Of a stretch of 64,000 bases of DNA, positions 27,860 to 42,096 are shown one piece after another. This DNA is from ZC4RG30 sp963777735 (GTDB taxonomy: Bacteria; Pseudomonadota; Gammaproteobacteria; Steroidobacterales; Steroidobacteraceae). The first letter of the stretch is position 1; every line of letters starts with the position of its first letter. The notes below the pieces were generated by a model. That model was not told where the DNA came from. It made no database searches and worked only from the letters and a program-made list of their open reading frames with translations. The stretch covers positions 1 through 64,000 of the forward strand of contig CAVZRQ010000003.1 of NCBI GenBank assembly GCA_963777735.1, written 5' to 3'. Made by a program: the position numbers and the translations under genes.

Positions 27860-28812
27860 GCCGCCTGCGAGCCTGGATGCGAGGCATCGGCGTCGCGTTG
27901 CTGTGCGCGTCACCTGCCGGCGCCACGCTGGCCGCGACGCAGGTACTGGTGGTTTCCGGCATCGGCGGCGAGGCGGAATTCGACACCCGCTTCACGCAGT
28001 GGAGCGAAAAGGTGGCGACGGCCTCCGCCACGGCCACGGGCGATGCGCAGCGTGTGGTGCGGCTGGCAGGTGATGCCGCAAAGCGCGAAGCGGTGCAGGC
28101 TGCACTGCAGAAGGCGGCCAGCTTGCGTGAAGGCGACCAGTTCGTGCTGGTGCTGCTCGGGCACGGCAGCTACGACGGCAGCGAATATCGCTTCAACCTG
28201 CCGGGGCCGGACCTCACCGGCACCGAGCTGCTCGCCCTGCTCGACAAGATCCCCGCCACGGTTTCGCAGCTGGTGGTCAACGCCACCAGCACCAGCGGCG
28301 CCATCGCCGAGCGCTGGCTGCGTCCGCATCGCGTGGTGGTCACCGCCACGCGCAGCGGCAGCGAGCGCAATGCGCCGCGCTTCGGCAGGTACTGGGCCGA
28401 TGCCCTGACCAGCGAAGAAGCCGATCGCGACAAGGACGGCGCCGTGACGGCGCAGGAAGCCTTCGAATACGCGACGCGCAAGGTGGGCGATGCCTTCAAG
28501 GCCGACGCCGCCATCGTGTCGGAACACGCGCGCATCGGTGGCAGCGAGCCCTCGCGTTTCATCGTGGCGAGACTCGGCCCGGCTGCGCAGTTCGCGAGTG
28601 ATGCGCAGCTGATGGCGATGCGCAATGAACAGGCTCTGCTCGAACAGAAGCTGGGCGAGCTGCGGGCGCAGAAGGCGCAGTGGTCCCAGGATGAATACTT
28701 CAACCGCATCGAGCCGGTGCTGGTTGATCTGGCGAGGCTCGGGGTGCGCATCGATGCGCGCCTCGCCGTGCTGGGCGGGAACACGGGAGGAGTCGCCGAT
28801 GCATCGCGCTGA
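27856..28812 (+). CDS. Secreted caspase-like protein with substituted catalytic Cys and an EF-hand
   Basis: 318 residues from GTG 27856, overlapping the previous stop. Signal peptide ends near AGATLAA. The clan-CD-like core has the catalytic-His region LVLLGHGSYDG (His103). Where a C-x-S-G nucleophile motif is expected the sequence is VVNATSTSGA (142–149), so Ser145 occupies the cysteine place. An EF-hand loop DRDKDGAVTAQE (190–201) matches the calcium-binding pattern at every ligand position. A C-terminal coiled coil follows (about 255–295). It is either a pseudo-protease or a serine variant; calcium may control it. Confidence 0.7.
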   Translation: MSRLRAWMRGIGVALLCASPAGATLAATQVLVVSGIGGEAEFDTRFTQWSEKVATASATATGDAQRVVRLAGDAAKREAVQAALQKAASLREGDQFVLVLLGHGSYDGSEYRFNLPGPDLTGTELLALLDKIPATVSQLVVNATSTSGAIAERWLRPHRVVVTATRSGSERNAPRFGRYWADALTSEEADRDKDGAVTAQEAFEYATRKVGDAFKADAAIVSEHARIGGSEPSRFIVARLGPAAQFASDAQLMAMRNEQALLEQKLGELRAQKAQWSQDEYFNRIEPVLVDLARLGVRIDARLAVLGGNTGGVADASR

Positions 28813-31086
28813 GTGGCAACGCGGATGGTCGATGCGGTGCGGCGCGGCACTGCTCGTGCTGTGGTCGGCCGTGCATGTCGGTGAAGCCTTTGCCGTGGAT
28901 ATCGACTACGACACCCGGCGCAGTGCGGCGCTGCGCCGCTGCGATGATTCGCTGCACCGCGGACAGATGGAAGCTGCGCGCAGCTGCTATCGGCCGCTGC
29001 TCGCCAACGGTGATGCCCTGACGCGCGCCGAGGCGGCCTTCGCACTCGGCGACCTGCGCAATGCCAACGAACTGTTCCGCGCGGCCGTGGCCGCGGCACC
29101 CACGCGCCGTGCTGCCGCGCGTGCGCTGGGGCAGGATGTTCCTGGATGCGGGCCAGACGGCCGATGCCGCGCGCCTGTTCCAGGAAGCGATGCAGATCGA
29201 TGAAGACGACATGGGCGCGCAGCTGGCGCTGGCCAGTCTCTCGGTGCGCAACTTCGAAGTCACCGAGACGGAAGAATTCAACAAGCTGCTGTCCGAGCAA
29301 CGCCGATCGGATCGAGGCGCAGTTGCTCGCCGCGCGCATCGCGCTCGAAGGGGGCGAACTCGATGTGGCCACCCGCGCCGCCCAGAAGGCCCTGCAGCTG
29401 ACCGAGCAGCAGAAGCACCCACCGCTCGAGGCGCAGACACTGCTGGCTGCCATCGAAGTGATCGCGCAATCGCGACCCCGGCCAGTGGACGCGCGCAGCG
29501 CTGCAGTACAACCCGCGTTACGGCTCGATGTTCGAGACGCTCGGCACCTTCGAGGTGATGCGCCGGCGTTACCGCGAAGCCAACGTGTGGTATGCGCGGG
29601 CGGTGGAAGTGCAGCCGGACCTGTGGTCGGCGCGCCGCGAGCTGGCGCTGAACCTGATGCGCCTCGGCCGCATCGCCGAAGCGCGGCCACATCTCGTGGC
29701 GGCCTTCGAAGGCGACCCGTTCAGCACCACGACGGTCAACACGCTGCGCCTGCTCGACAGCCTGGAGAAGTTCGACATCGTGAAAGTGGCGCAGCCGGCC
29801 ATGAACCTGCAGCTGCACAAGAACGAATCGGCGTCGCTCGGTCCCTATGTGGAACAGCTGGCGCGCGACAGCATCAACACCTTCTCGCGGCGCTACGGCT
29901 ACACGCCCACCGAACCCGTCACCATCGAGATCTATCCGGATCACGATGATTTCGCCGTGCGCACCGCGGGCCTGCCCGGCATCGGTCTGCTGGGTGTGAC
30001 CTTCGGTGATCTCGTCGCCATGGACAGCCCCTCCGGTCGGCAGAGCGGTGAGTTCCACTGGGGCAGCACGCTGTGGCACGAGATGGCGCATGTGTTCACG
30101 CTCTCCATGACGCGGCATCGCGTGCCGCGCTGGCTGAGCGAAGGCCTGTCGGTGCTGGAGGAGTGGACCACGGGCCCGACGCCGGGCGTCTCGATCACGC
30201 CGGCGGTGCTCGATGCATTCGCGGACGACAAACTGCTGCCCGTGGTGCAGCTGGACAACGGCTTCATGCGCCCGACCTACGAGTCGCAGGTGCAGATGTC
30301 CTATCAGCAGGCGGGCCTGATCTGCCTGTTCGCCGAACAGCGCTGGGGTTTCCCGAAGCTGGTGGAGTTCCTGAAGGCCTTCAATACCGAAGACATGACC
30401 ACCGATGCGGCCGTGCGCAATGTGTTCCGCGTGACGCCCGATGAATTCGACAAGGACTTCCAGGAGTTCATGAAGACGCGCTTCAAGGCCTATCTCGCCG
30501 ACCCGAAGCGCTGGACAGACCTGATGACCCGCGCGCATCGCATGCGTGGAGGCGCGCAACTGGCCCGCGGCCCGCGAAGCTTCGCAGGCGGCCATCGAGA
30601 TGCTGCCGGAGATCACCGAGGGTGGCAGCGCCTATGAAGTGCTGGCCGAAGCCGAGGAGGGCGCGGGCAACCAGCCTGCCGCCATCGCGGCCTGGCAGGC
30701 CTGGCGCAAGGCCGGTGGCTGGGAACCGGCGGGCCTGCGCAAGCTCGGCGCGCTGCTGATCGCCGCGAAGCGCAACGCCGAAGCAGCCGAAGTGCTGGCT
30801 GCCGTGAACTACGCCGATCCGCTGGCCGTCGAAGGCCACGACCGCCTCGGGCAGCTGCTGCTGGAACAGAACAAGGGCGCCGACGCGCTGCGCGAGTATC
30901 GTGTGCTGCTGGCACTGCAGCCGCTCGACACGGCAGCCGCGAACTTCGGCATGGCGGCTGCGTATCGCCAGACCGGCGACAACACGCCGCGCGCGCCGCC
31001 ACCTGCTCGAATCGCTCGATACTGCGCCGAACTATCGGCCCGCCCAGAAACTGCTGCTGGAAATGACTGGAGACCGGACACCATGA
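28799..31086 (+). CDS. TPR protein with peptidase-MA zinc metalloprotease domain
   Basis: About 760 residues after repair. Signal peptide (CGAALLVLWSAVHVGEAFA), a first block of TPRs, then a gluzincin-type domain with WHEMAHVFTLSM (HExxH encoded at 30077–30091) and PRWLSEGLSVLEEW supplying the third zinc ligand, then further TPRs at the C-terminus. The frame breaks near 29115, 29300, 29480, 30545 and 30990; every segment continues the same protein, so I treat these as sequence errors. It overlaps the caspase-like gene by 14 bp and MoxR by 4 bp. Likely a periplasmic protease or scaffold of the cluster. Confidence 0.75.
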
Positions 31087-32094
31087 CCGAAACCGCGCCC
31101 GCCACCGATACCCGCGAACTCGTCAACCGCTTCGGCACGACCTTCGACGCCATCCGCGGCGAGGTGCGCAAGCTGATCGTCGGCCAGGACGAAGTGGTGG
31201 AGCAGCTGCTGATCACGCTGCTGGTCGGCGGCCATTGCCTGATCACCGGCCTGCCCGGCACGGCCAAGACGCTGCTGGTGCGCACGCTGGCCAGCGCGCT
31301 GGGGCTTTCGTTCAAGCGCATCCAGTTCACGCCCGACCTGATGCCGACGGACATCACCGGCACCGACATCCTCGAAGAGGACCAGACCACCGGCAAGCGC
31401 ACCTGGACCTTCGTGCCGGGCCCGCTGTTCGCGCAATGTGCTGCTGGCGGACGAAATCAACCGCACGCCGCCGAAGACGCAGTCCGCACTGCTCGAAGCC
31501 ATGCAGGAGCTCAGCGTGACGGTGCGCGGCAACACGCGGCGCATCGAGCCGCCGTTCTTCGTGCTCGCCACGCAGAACCCGATCGAACTCGAAGGCACCT
31601 ATCCGCTGCCCGAAGCGCAGCTCGACCGCTTCCTGTTCAACGTGGTGCTCGATTACCTCAGCGCCGACGATGAAATGAAGGTGGTGGTCGACAACACCTC
31701 GCGCGTGGATCCGCCCGAGATCAATGTCTGCACCAGCGCCGCGGAGATCCTGAAGTTCCAGTGGCTGGTGCGGCAGGTGCCGATGTCGGCCGAGATGGCG
31801 CGCAAGGCCGTCGACGTGGTGCGCGCCACGCGCCCCAGCGACCCCACCGCCGGCGATACCGTGAAGAAGTACGCGCGCTATGGCGCGAGCATCCGCGCCA
31901 CGCAGTTCCTGGCGCTGGCCGCCAAGGCGCGGGCGCTGTCGGCCGGTCGCTACCACGTGACCATCGAGGATCTGCGCGCGCTGGCGCTGCCGGTGCTGCG
32001 CCATCGCGTGCTCACCAACTACCAGGCCGAGTCCGATGGCGTCACCGTCGACTCGATGCTGAGCGGCGTGGTCGATACGGTGCTGACGGGATGA
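31083..32094 (+). CDS. MoxR-family AAA+ ATPase
   Basis: About 336 residues. Walker A is GLPGTAKTLLVRTLA; pore-loop region FKRIQFTPDLMPTDITGTDI; Walker B LLADEINRTPPKTQ; sensor 1 FFVLATQNPIE; arginine finger region PEAQLDRFLF; and the AAA lid 2 domain with ALRHRVLTNY-like LPVLRHRVLTNY. One frameshift at about 31436 (an extra C) separates GPLFAQ from NVLLADE. MoxR ATPases act with VWA proteins as chaperone-like machines in metal insertion or envelope assembly. ATGA overlaps join it to both neighbours. Confidence 0.92.
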
Positions 32095-32993
32095 ATTCCC
32101 CCTCTCCAGCCGCTGCGCTGCTGCGCCCGGAAGTGCTCGCCAGTCTGTCGACACTGGAGCTGGTGGCGCGCTCGGCGGTGGAGGGATTCTTTCAGGGCAT
32201 GCATCGCAGCCCGCGTTTCGGCTTCAGCCAGGAGTTCGCCGAGTACAAGGCCTACTCCGAGGGCGACGATCCGCGCTTCGTCGACTGGAACGTGTTCGCG
32301 CGCACCGATCGCACCTATATCCGCCGCTACCTCGGCGAGACCAACACGCGGCTGATGATTGCGCTGGATGTGAGCGCCTCGATGGGCTATTCGTCCGGCG
32401 CCGATCAGCAAGCTGCGCTACGCCAAGTTCCTCGCGGCGGCGCTGGCCTACATGGCGCTGCATCAGCATGACCCCACCGGTCTCATCGCCTTTGATTCGA
32501 AAGTGCGCAGCTACCGGCCGGCCATCGAGCCGCACGGGCAGTCTCGGCGGCATCCTGCATGCGCTGGACAAACTCGAGGCCGGCAGCGAGACCGATCTCG
32601 CCGAATCGTTCAAGCAGATGCGCGAGCACTGCCAGCGGCGCGGCCTGGTGGCGGTGATCTCCGACCTGTACTGCGATCCGGAAGCGCTGATGCGCGCGGT
32701 GCAGCCGCTGGCCTGGAAGCGGTCACGACATCATGATTTTCCAGGTGCTGGATCGCGCCGAGCTCTCGCCCGACTGGGATGAGTCGGTGCTGCTCGAGGA
32801 TGTGGAATCCGGACAGCAGCTGGAGGTTTCGCCGGATTATCTGCGCACCACCTACCGCGAGCGCATCCAGGCACATCTCGAGCGCGTGAAGAAGGTGACG
32901 GCGGGCACTGGCGCGGACCATGTGCTGCTGATCACCGACGAGCCGCTCGACAAGGCACTGCGTCGTTATCTCATGTTCCGGAAGAGGGCCTGA
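32091..32993 (+). CDS. DUF58 protein
   Basis: About 300 residues after repair. The DUF58 signature is clear: KAYSEGDDPRFVDWNVFART then RTYIRRYLGETN, followed by a VWA-like segment IALDVSASMGY. Frame breaks near 32405 (extra C), 32537 (extra G in a GGG run) and 32722. The repaired joins read SSGAISKLRYAKF, HGSLGGILHAL and GHDIMIFQVLD. DUF58 proteins are nearly always encoded next to MoxR. It begins by ATGA overlap with MoxR. Confidence 0.88.
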
Positions 32994-32997
32994 GAAC

Positions 32998-34993
32998 ATG
33001 TGGCTTGCACCCTGGTTCCTGCTGGGTTTGATCGGCGTCGGGTTGCCGATATGGCTGCATCGCTTTGCGCGCCAGACCGACCAGAAGCAGCCCTTCGCCT
33101 CGCTGATGTTCCTCGAGGCGAGCGAGATCCGCCGCAGTCGCCGCCACGAACTGCGCTACTGGCTGCTGCTGGCGTTGCGTGTCTTGCTGCTGGTGCTGCT
33201 GGCGCTGGCCTTTGCAGGCCCGCTGTGGCGCAGCGTGGTGAAGCCCGGCGCGGCCGGCGCCACGCTGCATGTCATCGCCATCGACACCTCGCTCTCGATG
33301 CAGCAGGCCGGCACCTGGGATCGCGCGCGCGAACGCGCGGGCGCGCTCATCAGCGGGTTGAAAGGCGCGGATCGCGCCATGCTGGTGGCCGCCGATCACC
33401 GCATGCAGGTGCTGCAGGAGCCGGTGTTCGCGGCGCGACGCCGGCCAAACTGCGGGCGCAGCTCGCGACACTCGAGCCTGGCACTTCGCGGCTGGATTAC
33501 GGCGCCTGATGGCCGGTTCCGGCGCCTGGGGCGCGGGTCCGGGCGAACAGATCATGGTGCACCTGGTCACCGACATGCAGCAGTCCGCGAGCCCGCTGCG
33601 TTTTGCGGATCTGCGGCCGCCGCCGGGTGTGCGGCTCGAACTCGTCGATGTGTCCGTCCACCGACAGCGCCAACCTGCGGGTGGCGTCGGTGGGTGAAGC
33701 CGAGCGCGAGCCGGGCACGATGCTGGTGCGTGTGGAAGGCGATGCGGCCGCGCTTGCCGGGCGCAGCATTGTGCTGGAAGTGAATGGTGTGGAGCGCGCG
33801 CGCCGCGCGCTGCGCAGTGACGCGACGCTGCCGCTGGTGGAACGATTTGAAGTCGGTGAACTGGGCGTGGGTGAGCATCGGCTCGCGGCGCGGCTGGCAC
33901 CGGCCGACATCCTGCCGCAGGACGATGCGCGCTATGGCCTGCTGCGGCGCGTGGAACCGAAGGTGCTGGTGATCGCCGCCTCGCCCGATGGGGACGATTC
34001 GCGCTACCTGCTGGCGGCGCTGCAGTCGCTGGCGACTCCGCGTTTTGCAGCCGAAGCTGCGGTGCCGGCTGCACTCGCCACGCGCCAGCTCGGCGATTTC
34101 GCGGCCATCGTGGTTTCCGATGTCGGCCTGCTCAACAAGGCTTCAGCCGATGCGCTGACGCGCTATGTGGAAGAGGGTGGCGCGGCACTGTTGACGCTCG
34201 GCGCCCGTGCGGCGCAGCTCTCACGCCTGCCGGTCAGCAATGCGGAGCTCGCGAGTGGCCGCGCGCGCGCGGCCGGCAACGAGCCCGCGCGCGTGGCAGA
34301 GATGGAGCAGAGCCACACCATGCTGCGCGAGCCGGGCGCGTGGCGTCGCATCCGCTTCTTCAAGCATGTGCCGGTGGAGGCGCCGGAAGATGCGCGGGTG
34401 CTGATGCGCTTCGAGAACGGCACGCCGCTGATGCTCGAGCAGCCGCTCGGCAAGGGCAAGCTGCTGCTGTTCACCTCGCCGCTGGATCGGCAGTGGAATG
34501 ATCTCGCCATCCATCCGCTGTTCGTGCGCTTTGTCGCCGAGGCCACGGCCTATCTTTCCGATACGCGGTCGGATGCCGCCGCCGCGACGGTGGGCACCGC
34601 CCTGGATGCCGATCTGCTGGGCGGCGGCGGACAGGTGTTCGACCCGGCCGGCAAGCGTTCTTCGCTGCTCGGCGGTCGGGCCAGCGGCGCGCAGTGGGTG
34701 CCGGACCAGCCCGGCTTCTACGAACTGCGCGGCAGCGGCCGCAGCGATTACATCGCAGTCAACGTCGATCCGCGCGAATCGCGGCTCGCGCGCTGGGACG
34801 AAGACAGCCGGGCACGCTGGCTGGCGCTGCAGGACCTTGAGCGCACCGCAGCACAGGTGGGGCAGGCCGCAGCGGCACCCGGGGAACGTCTGTTTCCGCT
34901 ATGGTTCTGGTTGCTGCTCGGGGCTGCCGCGCTGGCCTTCATGGAACCACTGCTCGCGAATCACTATCTGAATGTGCGGAGGGAACGCAGCCC

Positions 34994-34997
<4 letters not shown>
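32998..34997 (+). CDS. BatA-like membrane protein with VWA and GATase-like domains
   Basis: About 665 residues after repair. Starts with the BatA N-terminus MWLAPWFLLGLIGVGLPIWL, then a second membrane helix (LLLALRVLLLVLLALAFAG) and a VWA-type domain (VIAIDTSLSM; Asp/Ser/Ser MIDAS). A GATase1-like domain follows (VLVIAASPDGDDSRYLLAAL, VVSDVGLLNKAS, GGAALLTLG), and the C-terminus has a membrane helix. Frame breaks near 33435, 33505 (a C missing from CCC) and 33660. It lies 4 bp after DUF58 and overlaps the next gene by 4 bp. Confidence 0.85.
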
Positions 34998-38768
<3,771 letters not shown>

Positions 38769-38776
<8 letters not shown>

Positions 38777-40187
38777 CAAGAAAGTGCTTCAGGATCTGGT
38801 GGCGCTGGTGGGCGCCGATGTGGTGCTGGCGCCGGATGCCGCATTGCTCGAGAAGCACACGCAGCGATTACTGCGTGCATGGCCGGCGCGATGTGGGCGT
38901 GCATGGCGCTGGTGTTCCCGCGCACCACCGCGCAGGTATCGCAGGTGCTGCGCTACTGCAACGACCACCGCATTGCCGTGCAGCCCCAGGGCGGACTCAC
39001 CGGCCTCGCCGGTGGCGCCGTGCCGGTGGGCCCCTGCGTCATCCTCTCGATGGAGCGCATGCGCGCCATCAAGGAAATCGATACCGCCGCCGGCACCATC
39101 ACGGTGGAAGCCGGCGTCGCGATGGAAGCCGTGCAGAAGGCCGCCGATGCGGCGGATCTGTTCTTCCCGCTGGATCTGGGCGGCCGCGGCTCGTGCCAGA
39201 TCGGCGGCAACATCTCCACCAATGCCGGCGGCAACCGCGTGCTGCGCTATGGCATGGCGCGCGACCTGGTGCTGGGCGTGGAAGCGGTGCTCGCCGATGG
39301 CACGGTGATCGATGCGCTGCGCAAGGTGATCAAGAACAATTCGGGCTACGACCTGCGGCAGCTGTTCATCGGCGCCGAGGGCACGCTGGGCATCGTCACG
39401 CAGATCGTGCTGCGCCTGTTTCCGAAGCCGCGCAGCAATTGCCTCGGCATCTGCGCCGTGAAGGATTACGCGGGCGTGCTCGAGCTGCTCAAGCGCGCGC
39501 GCAGTGGCTTCGGCGCGCTGCTCAGCGCCTATGAAGTCATGTGGCCGGATTTCTACCAGCATGGGCACCGTGGGTCTCGGGCGCAAGCCGCCGCTGGAAC
39601 TCGGGCACGGCGTCTATGTGCTGATCGAAACCCTGGGCACCGATCCGGAAGTCGACCAGACCCGCTATGAAACCGTGATTGCCGAGGCCATCGAGGCCGG
39701 CGTGGTGCAGGACGCCATCATCGCGCAGTCGCAGCGCGAGGCCACCGAGCTCTGGGCCGTGCGCGATTCACCCGGCGAATGGTCGAAGGGCATCCACTGG
39801 CCGCAGCTGGGCTTCGATGTGAGCGTGCCCACGGGCGAGATCGGGCCGCTGGCCGAAGAGATCGGCGCCGAACTGAAGCGCCGCTGGCCGGAGCTGGTAT
39901 CGGTGTTCTTCGGTCATGTGGCCGATGGCAACCTGCATGTGTCGGTGCGCATGTCCGGGCACAGCATCCCCGAGCTCGACATCGAGAACGCGGTGTACGG
40001 CATCGTGGCGCAGCGCCGCGGTTCCATCTCGGCCGAACATGGCATCGGCTCGCTGAAGATTCCGTTCCTGCATTACTCGCGCAGCGAAGCGGAGATTGCG
40101 CTGATGCGCGCCATCAAGAAGGCGATGGATCCGAACGGCATCATGAATCCCGGGAAGTTGTTCACCGACACGCCGGCCGCACACTGA
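38769..40187 (+). CDS. FAD-linked oxidase (D-2-hydroxyacid dehydrogenase type)
   Basis: About 472 residues. FAD-binding type 4 domain with FPRTTAQVSQVLRYC, PQGGLTGLAGGAVP and GNISTNAGGNRVLRYG, and the FAD-oxidase C-terminal domain with FGHVADGNLHVSV and SISAEHGIGSLK. It resembles D-lactate or D-2-hydroxyglutarate dehydrogenases and GlcD; the substrate cannot be assigned. Frame breaks near 38862, 38905 and 39560; repaired joins read HTSDYCVHGRRDVGVHALVF and DFYQ–MGTVGLGRKPP. It overlaps the previous stop by 8 bp, so it may be expressed with the cluster although its function looks metabolic. Confidence 0.85.
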
Positions 40188-40204
40188 AACCAGCCGCGAT
40201 TTCA

Positions 40205-41111
40205 TTGCAGCTGATCCGCCAGCTGGATCTGGCGGCAGGCAGCGAACCGGATCGGCCCGCATGGCTCAGCGCCGCCAGTGGCCTCGTGCGCACGGCAGAT
40301 GAATACTGCGTGGTGGCCGATGATGAACTGCATCTCGGCCGCTTCTCACTCGATGCGCAGCGCCCGGGGCGATTGCTGCGGATATTCCCGGGCGATCTGC
40401 CGGACAAGCCCAAGCCGCGCAAGAAGCGCAAACCCGATCTGGAAGTGCTGTTGCGATTGCCGGCCAGCGCCGACTTTCCGCATGGCGCATTGCTCGCGCT
40501 GGGTTCGGGATCCGGCGAGCGCCGCCGCCGCGGCGCGCTGCTCGCGCTGGGCAGTGCAGGGCCGCGTGGTGGGCAAGCCGCGCAGCATCGATGCGAGCCT
40601 GCTGTTCACGCGGCTGTCGCAATCGTTCACGGACCTGAATCTGGAAGGTGGCTGGGTTTCGGGCGATCTGCTTTACCTGCTGCAACGGGGCAACAAGGGC
40701 GATTCGCCCAACGCACTGCTGCAGTGGGAGCTGAAACCCATGCTCCGCGGCCTGCTGCGCGATCGCTGCCTGCCCGATGTCGAGCCGTTGGATGTGCGCG
40801 AGTACGATCTCGGCGATGTGCAGGGCGTGCCGTTGTGCTTCACCGATGCTTCACCGCTGGCGCAGGGAGGCTGGCTGTTCAGCGCCGTGGCCGAGAACAT
40901 CGGCAATTCCAGGGATGATGGTCCCTGTCTCGGTTCGGCCATCGGCAGGATGGATGCGCGTTCGCGGATCCGTTGGATCAGACAGGTGGATCAGCAGTAC
41001 AAGCTGGAAGGCATCGATGTGCAGCAGAGCGCAGGGAAGCTGCCGGTATGGCTGGTAACCGATGCCGATGATCCACGTGTTCCAGCGAGCTTATTGCACT
41101 GGGAAGGTTGA
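40205..41111 (+). CDS. Conserved hypothetical protein, possible beta-propeller
   Basis: About 300 residues, not confidently recognised. Repeating short beta motifs (DEYCVVADDELHLGRFSLDA, HGALLALGSGSGERRRRGAL, GGWVSGDLLYLLQRGNKGDS, GWLFSAVAENIGNS, GSAIGRMD) suggest a propeller like those in esterase-like or phytase-like proteins. No signal peptide. The start is uncertain; TTG 40205 is the nearest in-frame candidate after the FAD-oxidase stop. One frame break near 40553, joining ALLAL to QGRVVGKPRSID. The 3' end overlaps the convergent esterase gene by 21 bp. Confidence 0.6.
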
Positions 41112-42089
41112 TCGGCTGTCGGCCGCGGCTTTCAACCGGTGGCGCTGGAAGAATTCCCACATCGCTTCTGTAGCATGGATGGAGTCGGAGTAAGGCCCCG
41201 TGCCCACTTCCGGAAGCTGGAGTCCCCCGGGCCAGATATGGCCGCTACCCAGCAGTGTGTACAAGAGAGCCGTAGCCTCTTGGGCGCAATGGTCATGCGC
41301 GCGCAGCGTCAGATCGTCGGCAAGTGGAGTAACAGTTGGGGCATCGCCACATTGATTGCGTTCGCCCCAACGCAAGAACCACGTTTCGATGCTCGGAAGC
41401 GGCTCGGTCGTCAGGAAGTTCTCGCCCCCCGTATAGGGTGCGAAACGATCGGCGGTGCCATGGAATGCGATCATTGGAACTGGGCGCGGATTCCTGCACC
41501 AATCCCAGGAAACAACGGGCGTGGCGACCATGCCAAATGCCGCTATGCGGGCGTCAGGCGCACAGGAAAGCATGAATGTCATCGCGGCGCCATTGGAGTA
41601 TCCGTTCACGTAGATTCGTGCGGGATCGATGTTGTACCGGGAAGAAATCTCGTCAATGAGGTCGGCAAAAAACGCCTGCTCGGTATCCAGTTCCGGCCCG
41701 GGCTTCAGGCGCCAGACCCTGGGAAAACCGCTGGCGCGCGGGTAAACGACAATGATGCCATTCCTGTCGGCCAGATCGTTCCAGCCTGTCAGTCGCTTCT
41801 GCATTCCAGGATATAGCCACGCACCATGCAGGCTGATGACCAGTGGCGCGGCGACTGCGGGCTTGTAGCTATCGGGAACGTAGAGAACGTACCCGCGGGT
41901 TTCACCAGAGGAGATCAGCTCGGAACTGGTCCGGCTCAGATAGGCATAGAGCGCCGTGAGCAGCAGCATCAGTCCTGCCAATGCCACACAGGTAATGACG
42001 ACGAGGCGTTTGATCCAGCGTATCAATGATTGGTCCCGGGTCTCAGGTCCAGAGATATAGATCGCAGCGCATGAACTCTGGCTGAACAT
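41091..42089 (-). CDS. Alpha/beta-hydrolase, PHB-depolymerase/feruloyl-esterase-like
   Basis: 332 residues. An N-terminal membrane anchor or signal (LVVITCVALAGLMLLLTALY) exports it. The hydrolase domain has the oxyanion segment PLVISLHGAWL, nucleophile elbow YVNGYSNGAAM, an acid region in HGTADRFAPYTGG and the His in LGSGHIWPGG. The pattern fits the esterase D/PHB depolymerase group. The start is 7 bp after the pyrD stop, so it is probably co-transcribed with pyrD. Unlike the preceding 12 kb, the frame is intact from here on. Confidence 0.8.
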   Translation of the reverse strand: MFSQSSCAAIYISGPETRDQSLIRWIKRLVVITCVALAGLMLLLTALYAYLSRTSSELISSGETRGYVLYVPDSYKPAVAAPLVISLHGAWLYPGMQKRLTGWNDLADRNGIIVVYPRASGFPRVWRLKPGPELDTEQAFFADLIDEISSRYNIDPARIYVNGYSNGAAMTFMLSCAPDARIAAFGMVATPVVSWDWCRNPRPVPMIAFHGTADRFAPYTGGENFLTTEPLPSIETWFLRWGERNQCGDAPTVTPLADDLTLRAHDHCAQEATALLYTLLGSGHIWPGGLQLPEVGTGPYSDSIHATEAMWEFFQRHRLKAAADSRSTFPVQ

Positions 42090-42096
42090 CTCGATA

